Shown piece after piece: positions 37,688 through 45,738 of a stretch of 64,000 nucleotides of DNA. Source of the stretch: Subsaximicrobium wynnwilliamsii (lineage in GTDB: Bacteria > Bacteroidota > Bacteroidia > Flavobacteriales > Flavobacteriaceae); the NCBI RefSeq assembly GCF_007997225.1, contig NZ_VORM01000018.1, positions 1 through 64,000 on the forward strand, read 5' to 3'. The notes below the pieces were generated by a model. That model was given only the letters and a program-made list of their open reading frames with translations, ran no database searches and had not been told where the DNA came from. How positions within the stretch are numbered: the first letter of the stretch is position 1; each line of letters opens with the position of its first letter. The position numbers were made by a program, and so were the translations under genes.

Positions 37688-38284
37688 TTGACTAAAAAAG
37701 AATTAATAAAAAACGGAAAATTAGTAGTGTTTTCTGCACCTTCGGGCTCTGGCAAGACCACCATTGTAAGGCATTTGCTGGAAAAGGAAGAATTGAATTT
37801 GGAGTTTAGCATCTCTGCAACCTCCCGCGAGATGCGCGAGGGCGAAGTAGATGGCAAGGACTATTACTTTCTAGATGCACATACCTTTAAACAGCACATC
37901 AAAAACGATGATTTTTTGGAGTGGGAAGAAGTCTATCGCGATAATTTCTACGGCACTTTAAAAACCGAAGTCGAGCGCATTTGGGCGAATGGCAAGAACG
38001 TGATTTTTGATATTGACGTTTCTGGCGGCTTGCGTATCAAACGGAAATTTCCCAAACAAACCTTGGCCATTTTCGTAAAACCACCAAGTATTGACGAGCT
38101 CAAAATAAGATTAAAAAAGCGTCAAACTGAAAGTGCCGATAAAATCAATATGCGCATTGCAAAAGCTTCGGCAGAATTGGCGACCGCACCACTTTTCGAT
38201 ACCATTGTACTCAATGAGCATTTGGAAAATGCCTTAATTGAATCTTACACTTTGGTTTCCAATTTTATTGCAGATAGATCATGA
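37688..38284 (+). CDS. gmk: Guanylate kinase
   Basis: A 198-aa enzyme converting GMP to GDP with ATP. The P-loop APSGSGKTT is at residues 17-25. The GMP-binding region has ISATSREMREGEVDGKDYYF and FYGT, and the lid region has RLKKRQTESADKINMRIAKA. The start is TTG 37688, since no in-frame ATG precedes the P-loop at a sensible distance. The last 4 bp overlap the nadD start (ATGA), so the two are translationally coupled. Confidence 0.96.
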   Translation: MTKKELIKNGKLVVFSAPSGSGKTTIVRHLLEKEELNLEFSISATSREMREGEVDGKDYYFLDAHTFKQHIKNDDFLEWEEVYRDNFYGTLKTEVERIWANGKNVIFDIDVSGGLRIKRKFPKQTLAIFVKPPSIDELKIRLKKRQTESADKINMRIAKASAELATAPLFDTIVLNEHLENALIESYTLVSNFIADRS

Positions 38285-38859
38285 AAATCGGACTCTTTTT
38301 CGGGACTTTCAACCCCATTCATGTGGGCCATTTAACCATCGCCAACCATTTAGCGGAATACAGCGACTTGGAGAAAGTTTGGTTTGTGGTCACGCCTCAC
38401 AATCCGTTTAAAAAGAAAAAATCCTTGCTGGATAATCGCCAACGTTATGAAATGGTGTATCAAGCCACCAAAGACTATCTCAAATTAGAGCCTTGCGATA
38501 TTGAGTTCAACTTGCCGCAACCCAATTACACGATAAATACACTGGTGCATCTTAAAGAAAAATACCCACAGCATGAGTTTTCTTTGATTATGGGCGAGGA
38601 CAATCTCAAAAATTTCCACAAGTGGAAGAATTATGAACTTATTTTAGAGCAGTATGAGCTTTATGTTTATCCCAGAATTTCTGAAGGCAGCATCGAAACC
38701 CAATTCACAGGTCACAACCGCATTCATAAAATCGATGCGCCCATTATGGAACTCTCGTCCACATTTATAAGAAAAGGCATCAAAGCGGGCAAAAATGTGC
38801 GCCCCATGTTGCCAGAACATGTTTGGGCGTATTTGGATGAGATGCTTTTTTACAGGTAA
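38281..38859 (+). CDS. nadD: Nicotinate-nucleotide adenylyltransferase
   Basis: A 192-aa enzyme of NAD synthesis that joins nicotinate mononucleotide and ATP. The nucleotidyltransferase motif GTFNPIHVGHL is at residues 8-18 (HxGH), and the second motif LSSTFIRKGIKAGKN is near the C-terminus (ISSTxIR type). VTPHNPFKKKK and MGEDNLKNFHKWKN are also typical. It overlaps gmk by 4 bp. Confidence 0.96.
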   Translation: MKIGLFFGTFNPIHVGHLTIANHLAEYSDLEKVWFVVTPHNPFKKKKSLLDNRQRYEMVYQATKDYLKLEPCDIEFNLPQPNYTINTLVHLKEKYPQHEFSLIMGEDNLKNFHKWKNYELILEQYELYVYPRISEGSIETQFTGHNRIHKIDAPIMELSSTFIRKGIKAGKNVRPMLPEHVWAYLDEMLFYR

Positions 38860-39222
38860 AATTCCTGCGCACCTGTCTGCCGAAAAGGAAGAGGCGGGAA
38901 TCTCACGAAACATGCCAAATAACTTGGCGGCCAAATCTTGATGAATTGAACTTGTGCGACGCGTGCGAAACGACTCCCGTAATTTCGTAACCAATAGAAT
39001 TTGCTCCATTCAAAATCTAAATTTACTTTGAGTTTTCCAGACATTTTGATAAGCCTTGAAATCGGAAATAGCACCAATGAATAACGCTATTAAGTCAATC
39101 GCCAATGAACTACCGCGATGCAAGCATACAAGGTGTCAAATACCTAAAAAACAAATTCCAAATTCCAAAAAAAATAAAAACGATGCAATCATCGGGGAAT
39201 TAAACCCTAAGAGATTAAAACA
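38860..39222. other. 363-bp intergenic region with a palindromic repeat
   Basis: Starts with a hairpin ATTCCTGC/GCGGGAAT (38861-38868 with 38894-38901, one G-U), similar to palindromes common between flavobacterial genes. Two long minus-strand ORFs run through it into nadD but show no family features. Confidence 0.55.
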
Positions 39223-39557
39223 TCAGAACTGAACTTTTTGCTCTTGTCCATCATAAATCAATTGTTTCGTGGCGTCAATGTTTTTTTCAATATCGGATTT
39301 TTTATTGAGGCGCTAGTTGACAAATCTACTTTCCGGCTGAAGAAAGCTTCAAACTGATCCCAAATTGTCATCAAGGTTTCACCTCTTTGTATGGGCTCTT
39401 CGATATCGATTTCTATAAGCAAATCAATATCGCTAGACTCTTCATTAAATTGGTCGGTAACAGAAGTTCCAAAAGCATAAAGCGCCTTTACCCTATAAAG
39501 TTTACATAATGCTGAGAATTCGGTCATTTTAGAGTTTATGGATTCCTTTAAGTTCAT
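39223..39557 (-). pseudogene. MNT-type nucleotidyltransferase with a C-terminal frameshift
   Basis: The intact N-terminal part (residues 1-82) is a minimal nucleotidyltransferase: AFGTSV (30-32 GTS) and SDIDLLIE with Asp43/Asp45. These proteins often act as antitoxins that adenylylate HEPN toxins. After IKNPILKK the frame goes to a short TLTPRNN end (stop at 39258-39260). One base inserted in the A7 run (39281-39287, T on the plus strand) restores the family-like tail KNIDATKQLIYDGQEQ, ending at TGA 39223-39225. So a one-base deletion, a homopolymer sequencing error or slippage is likely. No HEPN partner is adjacent. Without correction the ORF is 39258-39557. Confidence 0.7.
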
Positions 39558-39700
39558 AGCACTAAGGTACCGTCTTTTTAGTTGTTATAAAATTTGCAGC
39601 TCACCTGTAAATAAAGCAATTTCTAAACTGTAATGATAAACAGAAGTGTACCCATTGAAGTAACCAGAATTAAAGATTTAAACCTAAGTATTCGCTTTCT

Positions 39701-41344
39701 TTAATATTTAACTATTTTATGTGTTTGCGCCCCGTCTTTTGTAACAAAATTAAAGAAGTAAATTCCAGACTTCAGATAAGAAGTATCCATTTGAAAAGTT
39801 GACAAGTTGTAATCTTTTTCATTTACAATTTTACCGGAAATATCGTAAATCAAAACCCTCTCAATTGAACTTAAAGTATTAATGAAAAGCAGATTATCTA
39901 CGGGATTAGGATGGATGGAAATAGATATTGAATTAACATCATCTACAGATAATCCTTCCTTTGTATATTTGTAAAGCTCATTTCCTATTTCAGAATCGGC
40001 TAACGATGAAAAATATAAACTATTTTTATATGGCTTAAATGAAAAAGTACCATTATTAATTGTCGTTGGAACTATATCCGGAATATTATTTGTGCCTTGT
40101 TGGGTACCATCTGTTACCCATAACTGATAATTGCTAAAAAAATAAAGTGCGTCTGCATAGTGTACAAAATAATAAGATGGGTCCATTCCACCTCCAGGAC
40201 TAACATCAACAAAAAAAGAGGTGCCTTCGGGTGTTCCGTCACTCCGCCACATTTTAAGCCCATCTGCACCATTGTCGGCTGCAAAAAATAACCTTCCGTT
40301 TAATTCTGCAAATCTTTTTATGTTGCTTTGTGCACTTCCAGGGTTTATGTCTTTAATAAGTATTGTTCCGTCTGCTGTTGCGTCAGTACGCCATAATTCT
40401 TCCCCGTGTACATCATCGTTTGCTGTAAAAATCAAATGATTATCTAAAATTTTGAAATTTGTAGGATCGCTCGAGCCTGCAGCTGTATTGCTCGAACCTG
40501 CAGTTGTATTAATATCCTTTAAAAGTTCAGTACCTGCTTCAGTTCCATTAGATGTCCATAATTCACGTCCATGAATTCCATCACTTGCAGTAAAATATAG
40601 TAAATTGTTAAAAACACCATAAACATACGGGGAACTACCAATTGCACCAGGATTAATATCTTTTAATACGTTAGTTCCGGCAACTGTTCCGTCTGTTATC
40701 CATAGCTCTTTTCCTAACACATCATCGTCTGCCGAAAAATATAAATTACCGTTATACTCTGTAACATAAGAAGGAGAACTACTACTTATGCCAGGTGAAA
40801 TATCATAAAATAGTTGTGTTCCCTCACTAGTGCCGTCGGTGACCCACAATTCACGACCGTTAATCCCGTCATCAGCCGAAAAGTACAATAAATTATTAAA
40901 AATAATAAACGGGATAGGAGATGAATCTCCTGTTGTATTTATGTCTTTTAGCATGACTGTTCCATCCGTAGTTCCATCAGAGACCCAAAGTTCATAACCA
41001 TGAATTCCATCGCTAGCAAAAAAATAGAGTTTTCCGTTGTAGGATATTAAATATGCCGGTGCCCCATATCCCCCTCCGGGATTCATATCTTTTACGAGAT
41101 GAGTACCATTTTCAGTGCCATCTGTAACCCAAAGTTCACTGCCATAATCGGAATGAAATGCTTGAAAATACAGTAAACCGTTGTGCTCTACATAAGATTT
41201 TGGGTCACTATAATTTGGACCTGGATTAATATCCTTGACTAATTCAGCGCCCTGACCAAGAACCGTCAAGCAATAAAACAAAGCGATAGTTAAAAAGATT
41301 GACCTTTTAGAAATTAAATTTAAAGTTTTCATAGTTTTAATCAT
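39701..41344 (-). CDS. ELWxxDGT-repeat secreted protein with T9SS sorting domain
   Basis: A 547-aa protein with signal peptide (ends TVLGQ); ATG 41332 is an equally good start. About eight repeats of some 45-50 residues carry ELWVTDGT/ELWRTDAT/ELWTSNGT followed by GT.L(V/L)KDINPG and YNG(K/N)LYFSADDG, the hallmark of ELWxxDGT proteins that fold as beta-propellers. A tandem 21-bp duplication around 40467-40509 doubles the AAGSS motif. The C-terminus (ISIHPNPVDN...GIYFFNFVTKDG) is a T9SS type A sorting domain. Surface or secreted, function unknown. A second, shorter relative is at 57047. Confidence 0.9.
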   Translation of the reverse strand: MIKTMKTLNLISKRSIFLTIALFYCLTVLGQGAELVKDINPGPNYSDPKSYVEHNGLLYFQAFHSDYGSELWVTDGTENGTHLVKDMNPGGGYGAPAYLISYNGKLYFFASDGIHGYELWVSDGTTDGTVMLKDINTTGDSSPIPFIIFNNLLYFSADDGINGRELWVTDGTSEGTQLFYDISPGISSSSPSYVTEYNGNLYFSADDDVLGKELWITDGTVAGTNVLKDINPGAIGSSPYVYGVFNNLLYFTASDGIHGRELWTSNGTEAGTELLKDINTTAGSSNTAAGSSDPTNFKILDNHLIFTANDDVHGEELWRTDATADGTILIKDINPGSAQSNIKRFAELNGRLFFAADNGADGLKMWRSDGTPEGTSFFVDVSPGGGMDPSYYFVHYADALYFFSNYQLWVTDGTQQGTNNIPDIVPTTINNGTFSFKPYKNSLYFSSLADSEIGNELYKYTKEGLSVDDVNSISISIHPNPVDNLLFINTLSSIERVLIYDISGKIVNEKDYNLSTFQMDTSYLKSGIYFFNFVTKDGAQTHKIVKY

Positions 41345-41709
41345 TTATACGTGTTAATAAAACAGTATAATCTCTTTCATTTAATTAATTCTAAACTTTT
41401 TTTTGAAGTCTCAATATCAATAAACACATAGCGATTACACATACAATAATGGTTTATATGCATGCATCGGTTTAAATTGAAAATGTCATCAAAAAATAAG
41501 CTAAATTCATTCCTAGTCTAATAATGAGTGAATAATGTTCTTGATTGGGTAGCGATACTTTATAGTTAAATATTAAGTTCTTGGTTTGGTTAACTTGTTG
41601 CCAACTTAGAATAAGCAACTAGGGTCCCGGCGTGCTTTCGGGCTCATAAATCGAACTGACAATTAAAAGATCTCTGCTTCTACCTTTTCGGAAGACAGGT
41701 TTGCTAGGA
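41345..41709. other. 365-bp intergenic region, nothing recognised
   Basis: This AT-rich spacer lies between two minus-strand genes. No ORF of interest, no RNA gene, no terminator with a T-run. The right third is less AT-rich and may be the remains of a longer yraN-side gene. Confidence 0.5.
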
Positions 41710-42069
41710 TTAAAAATGATAAAAGGCATTTTCCAAATGCTCCAAGCTCATGCCCTTTTTGTTGAGCACAATGGCAATGATATCAAAGCGCACCTCAACG
41801 TCCATCTCGTGCTCATTGACGTAATAATCCACTGCCTTTATGATGCGTTGCATTTGCTTTGGCTTTAAGAACTGCTGCGGGTCGCCAAAATTGGCACTGG
41901 TTCTGGTCTTGACTTCCACAACTGCGAGTATATCGTCTTTTAGCGCCATGATATCGACTTCTGCTCTTTCGTAAATAAAATTACGCGCTACAATCTTATA
42001 ACCATGACTTATGAGAAAATCATAGGCGATAAGCTCTCCTTTTTTACCAAGTTCGTTGTGTTGTGCCAT
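41710..42069 (-). CDS. YraN/UPF0102 family endonuclease-like protein
   Basis: A 119-aa protein of the PD-(D/E)xK nuclease-like UPF0102 family. Conserved positions: NELGKKGELIAYDFL at the start, then AEVDIMALKDDILAVVEVKTR (Glu-x-Asp and E-x-K) and VRFDIIAIVL. Function is not firmly known. It lies alone; the upstream side carries short tandem repeats and then the IS remnant. Confidence 0.92.
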   Translation of the reverse strand: MAQHNELGKKGELIAYDFLISHGYKIVARNFIYERAEVDIMALKDDILAVVEVKTRTSANFGDPQQFLKPKQMQRIIKAVDYYVNEHEMDVEVRFDIIAIVLNKKGMSLEHLENAFYHF

Positions 42070-42075
42070 TTTTGT

Positions 42076-42132
42076 TTAGTCCTCAGTCTTTAGTCTTTAG
42101 TCTTTAGTTGGTAGTTGGTAGTTGGAAGTTGG
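42076..42132. repeat. Two adjacent 7-bp microsatellites
   Basis: AGTCTTT repeated three times with a related preceding unit, then AGTTGGT/AGTTGGA repeated about four times, directly upstream of yraN. Confidence 0.8.
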
Positions 42133-42165
42133 CAAAGGATTAGGATAGTTTTAATAATCTTCAGT

Positions 42166-42203
42166 CAAAATCATTCAATATAACAACGATATTTATTATT
42201 AAT
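42166..42203. repeat. 38-bp direct repeat, left copy
   Basis: Identical to 43083-43120. It brackets the IS982 remnant. The sequence starts CAAAATCATTC and ends TTTATTATTAAT. Confidence 0.95.
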
Positions 42204-42321
42204 GCGAATCAAGTGTTGAAAAAAGATAAAAAACAAGTTTAATTTGTTGAAAAACAACGCCTTAAACTTGTTTAAGTTATTGATATTCAGTATCTTAATA
42301 GTCAATTTCAACAAGATTATT

Positions 42322-43119
42322 TTGGATACAAACAACAATAACAAGGATTACAAGTTAGTAAAAATATATGATTAAGTCTGTGAGAAATTTGAAGAACATT
42401 TACAACATGAATGCATGCGTTTCAGCAACAACAATGAGCCAAAACTCACAGATCAAGAAATAATCACGATTTATCTATTCGTCATGAACCACCAGGGTAT
42501 TTTTAAAATGAACAAGATACACCAGTTCGCAAGTGAGTATTTATTGAGCTGGTTCCCGGACCTTGGAAGCTATCAAGCTTTCAACCAGAGGATAAACAGA
42601 CTCTCCGGTGTTATGAACACTTTTGTGGAAATGCTCCTGACTGAATACAGTCCAAAGGAATGCTCTAGCAGCTTGAGTGTATTGGATTCAATTCCCATTA
42701 TCACATGTTCGGGAAAACGTTCGGGTAAGGTCGCCCCCGAGATAACGGACAAAGGTTTCTGCTCCACAAAGAGCATGTATTATTACGGGATGAAGCTCCA
42801 CACCCTGGGATTTTGCAATCCAAATAGATTGCCGCATCCAGAGCAGATCATATTCACGCCAGCTTCTGTAAACGACTTTACGCTGTTCAAAGAAGCTTGG
42901 TCCGAAAAGGAAAACCGAACGTTCTTTGGAGATAAAATATACAACTCGGTAGGTTTCTTTACGAACATGAAAGACAATTTCAATTCAGAAATGCTAACCC
43001 CTGTAAAGGCCACAAAGGGAATGCCCGATGTCCTGAGAAAATTAGACAGGGCTGCAAATGATCTCTATTCAAGAGCCGTGTCCAAAATCATTCAATATAA
43101 CAACGATATTTATTATTAA
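42322..43119 (+). pseudogene. IS982-family transposase remnant (internal stop, 3' truncation)
   Basis: The translated body has IS982 features: LTDQEIITIYLFVMNHQG, WFPDLGSYQAFNQRINRL, LSVLDSIPI (first catalytic Asp) and FFGDKIYNS (second Asp). The N-terminus, HLQHECMRFSNNNEPKL, is open upstream only to a TAA at 42373-42375; the frame then continues to TTG 42322 with IS982-like DTNNNNKDYKLVKIYD, so that TAA is an in-frame stop (probably from CAA). The usual C-terminal third (after SRAVSK, normally an RQPIES-type region) is gone; the frame instead runs into a 38-bp repeat and stops at 43119. The element cannot move. The intact ORF from ATG 42415 is only a fragment. Confidence 0.85.
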
Positions 43120-43120
43120 T
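43083..43120. repeat. 38-bp direct repeat, right copy
   Basis: Identical to 42166-42203. It supplies the last 11 codons and the stop of the truncated transposase frame (IIQYNNDIYY). Confidence 0.95.
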
Positions 43121-43251
43121 CCCACAATATTCATTGTAGTCTAAACTAAAATTTTACGAATTATCTTAAAATTTTAACATGTGCAAAAAATCCAAACAAA
43201 ATTTCAAAACCTATATATTATATATCAATATTAACTCTAAAATTTACTATT

Positions 43252-43908
43252 ATGAAAAATTTAATTATGTTTATTGCATTATCATCAATAGTTTGGTCTT
43301 GTAGTCATGATCAAATATCTGATTCGCCTTCAAGCATTGATTCAAATGAAAGTATTGAGTTGAAAAATTCACGTGATACACTAGATGTTTTAACTTTGGA
43401 AGATATCGATAATATGTTCAAAGAAGAATTTAAAGATTATGAAGAAGTTAAAATATCTAATAAACTTGAAATTGATGGTTTGAAAAACAAATCACTTTTA
43501 AAAGATGAAAATTTGAATAGGTCGCCTACTCTAAATGGACCGTTTACCGTAAATGCTGTACAATCGTTAGTTTTCTCAAATAAAAAAATCCTATTCTCAG
43601 GTGGACAAGGTGGTCTGGCTACAGGTATTTACATTTGTGATATTTATAAGTTTCAATCTGTAGTTTCTATACCATTAAATGGAGCACCGGCTGCAGATTT
43701 ACCCACTCCTTCCGGCTATATTTCAGCAAGTTCACAAACGGTAGGCATTAATGAGTACACTAATACTACTCAAACATCGAAACAATATGTTATTGCAACA
43801 TGGATGATTAATGTGAAATATAATCTAAATGCTCAATTTATTAATATAGACTTACCCAATACTCTTCAAAATGGCTTCGATTATACATATTATTATTTCA
43901 CTCTATAA
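43252..43908 (+). CDS. Putative lipoprotein, unknown family
   Basis: A 218-aa protein. A lipoprotein signal peptide ends at IVWSC (Cys17). The mature N-terminal part is acidic and serine-rich; the C-terminal part (about 95-218) is beta-rich (FTVNAVQSLVFSNKKILFSGGQGG...ATWMINVKYNL). No family recognised. The gene is clearly more AT-rich than its neighbours and lies just right of the dead IS, so acquisition by transfer is possible. A very strong hairpin follows before the next gene. It may work with the outer-membrane protein encoded next, since both are envelope proteins. Confidence 0.75.
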   Translation: MKNLIMFIALSSIVWSCSHDQISDSPSSIDSNESIELKNSRDTLDVLTLEDIDNMFKEEFKDYEEVKISNKLEIDGLKNKSLLKDENLNRSPTLNGPFTVNAVQSLVFSNKKILFSGGQGGLATGIYICDIYKFQSVVSIPLNGAPAADLPTPSGYISASSQTVGINEYTNTTQTSKQYVIATWMINVKYNLNAQFINIDLPNTLQNGFDYTYYYFTL

Positions 43909-43921
43909 TTATATTTTCTAC

Positions 43922-43968
43922 TTAAATCAAAAGAACTACAAATATTTTTTGTGGTTCTTTTGATTTAA
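43922..43968 (+). terminator. Long hairpin terminator between the two AT-rich genes
   Basis: A 21-bp stem (43922-43942 with 43948-43968), perfect apart from one G-U type position, with a 5-nt loop. The arm reads TTAAATCAAAAGAAC. It separates the lipoprotein and beta-barrel genes into two transcripts. Confidence 0.8.
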
Positions 43969-44013
43969 ATAATAAATCTTAATTTTTACGCGTTACATAT
44001 AAAAATATTTACA

Positions 44014-44634
44014 ATGATAAAGCACCTTAGTTTTCTATTGGTTTTTGTGAGTTTCTCATCTTTTGCTCAAACTTTAAAAGTAAAAAACGGTATTTCAATA
44101 AGTTCTATGGATTTGACAGAGAGCGAAGCGGTTATTAGTGGATTCGAAATTCTCAATCAAAATATCGTGACTTATTCTTTTTCTTTTGGACTGGATTATT
44201 TTGAAAGTAAGTACTTTTACTTATCCAGCGAAGTAGGCTATTTACAAAAAGGAGGAAAAGAAGAAAATGAGTTTTTACCGTCTGATAATGGAGCAAGAAT
44301 TAAAGAATCTTGGAGTTATATACATTTAAATACAACTGCAAGATTTCCTATCAGATTTAGAAATAATACACACATTTTTATAGGAGCTGGGCCTAAACTA
44401 GATATTTTGATTGATTCTAATAAATTTGATAGTTCTATTTATGAGGGTTATATTATAAATTCTACCGTATTTGGCGCAAAAGGGGAGCTTGGATTTGTAA
44501 AAGATTTTGAGAAAATTAGAGTTGGTCTTGATTTTTCTTATTTGTACGATTTTAATAATACGGGGGGAACAGAATTTTTAGAATTTAAGAATAACGCTTA
44601 TCAAATCATGGCATCATTAGGATATAAGATGTGA
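44014..44634 (+). CDS. Outer-membrane beta-barrel protein (PorT-like family)
   Basis: A 206-aa protein with signal peptide 1-19 (ends FSSFAQ). Repeated barrel strands (YSFSFGLDYFES, FYLSSEVGYLQKGG, HIFIGAGPKLDIL, YQIMASLGYKM) fit the OMP_b-brl_2 / PorT-like group. Such proteins are common and mostly of unknown role. Composition is AT-rich like the preceding gene. The stop is 16 bp from the end of the convergent carboxypeptidase gene. Confidence 0.8.
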   Translation: MIKHLSFLLVFVSFSSFAQTLKVKNGISISSMDLTESEAVISGFEILNQNIVTYSFSFGLDYFESKYFYLSSEVGYLQKGGKEENEFLPSDNGARIKESWSYIHLNTTARFPIRFRNNTHIFIGAGPKLDILIDSNKFDSSIYEGYIINSTVFGAKGELGFVKDFEKIRVGLDFSYLYDFNNTGGTEFLEFKNNAYQIMASLGYKM

Positions 44635-44650
44635 TAATACACATAGAATA

Positions 44651-45664
44651 TTATTCTGCATACCGTATAGAAGATTTCTCTTTGTTCACATTCAACTCCA
44701 CCACTCTCCCGAAGATCATGGCCCGGTTATCATCTTCATGACCTGCCGGCATATTAAAGGCAATTGGGAAATCATATTCTGCCAAGGCATCTAGAATCAA
44801 TTGCTCTACTGAGCTACCCCATAGTGTGGTGTTGGTTCGCAATCGCGTCATATCTCCCACCAAAACACCGGCGCAATCATCAAAATAGCCGGCGCGCTTT
44901 AGACTTTGCAACATGCGGTCGATATGGTATTTATATTCGCCAATCTCCTCGATAAAGAGAATTTTTCCTGAAGTGTCAATGCTCGTCTCTGAACCCAACA
45001 TGGTGTGCAAAATGGTAAGGTTACCACCCACCAATTCGCCTGTAGCTTTTCCAATGCGATTATCGGCTGAACCTTTGAGCGTATAATTTTCTGGCATTCC
45101 GAAGAGTGCCGATTTAAACGTGCCAACCGTTTGCTCTATTTCTGAAATGTCTCTCGGTAAGCTCGTACACATCAAGGCGTGCAAAGTTTGATAGCCTTCA
45201 TTATGGAATTGATTGTGCAATGCCGTAATATCACTATAGCCAATAAGCCATTTGGGGTGCTTTTTGAATTTGGTATAATCCAATTTATCCAAAATCCTAA
45301 CCGTCCCGTAGCCTCCTCGTGCGCACCATATCGCGGCGATTTTTGGATCGTCCAAGGCCTGCTGAAAATCCTCACAACGCTCTGCATCGCTGCCCGCAAA
45401 ATGATTGGCTTGACTAAAAACGTGTTCGCCAATAACCGCGTGCAAGCCCCAACTTTCAAGCAGTTTGACCGCATGGGCAACTTCATCGCTACGGTTTTGC
45501 AAGATGCCCGAAGGCGCTACGATGGCGACGGTATCGCCCGCTTTTAGGTATGGTGGTTGTATCAAAGCTGTGTTTTCGGATTGAATGGGTTGTGCTTGGG
45601 CAGTCGCTATTCCGAAGAATAAAAACAAAGCGCACAAGCGTGATAAATGATGAATTTTAGACAT
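44651..45664 (-). CDS. LD-carboxypeptidase, peptidase family S66
   Basis: A 337-aa enzyme that removes the terminal D-alanine from murein tetrapeptides, used in wall recycling. Catalytic triad: Ser in IGYSDIT, Glu in LFIEEIGEYKYHIDRML, His in MPAGHEDDNRAM. RGGYGTVRILD and GELVGGNLTILHTMLGS are further signatures. A signal peptide (FFGIATAQAQ) predicts a periplasmic enzyme, unlike cytoplasmic E. coli LdcA. The start is taken as ATG 45664 because a longer reading to 45679 runs into the divergent promoter region. A -7-like TACTTTTA lies just upstream. Confidence 0.9.
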   Translation of the reverse strand: MSKIHHLSRLCALFLFFGIATAQAQPIQSENTALIQPPYLKAGDTVAIVAPSGILQNRSDEVAHAVKLLESWGLHAVIGEHVFSQANHFAGSDAERCEDFQQALDDPKIAAIWCARGGYGTVRILDKLDYTKFKKHPKWLIGYSDITALHNQFHNEGYQTLHALMCTSLPRDISEIEQTVGTFKSALFGMPENYTLKGSADNRIGKATGELVGGNLTILHTMLGSETSIDTSGKILFIEEIGEYKYHIDRMLQSLKRAGYFDDCAGVLVGDMTRLRTNTTLWGSSVEQLILDALAEYDFPIAFNMPAGHEDDNRAMIFGRVVELNVNKEKSSIRYAE

Positions 45665-45707
45665 AGTGTAAAAGTACATTTTTTTTCTAAATCCCTTGTA
45701 AAATGTG

Positions 45708-45715
45708 TACTTTTG
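45708..45715 (+). promoter_or_regulatory. -7 box of metG, decides the start codon
   Basis: TACTTTTG matches TAnnTTTG. It lies inside the longer reading from ATG 45703, which therefore cannot be the start. ATG 45739 is 23 bp downstream. Confidence 0.65.
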
Positions 45716-45738
45716 TGCCCTGTAAAACCATAATTAAG

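Noticed and set aside
41633-41709. tRNA-like or structured RNA in the GC-richer part of the yraN 3' spacer
   Set aside because: No cloverleaf arms or conserved T-loop could be paired.
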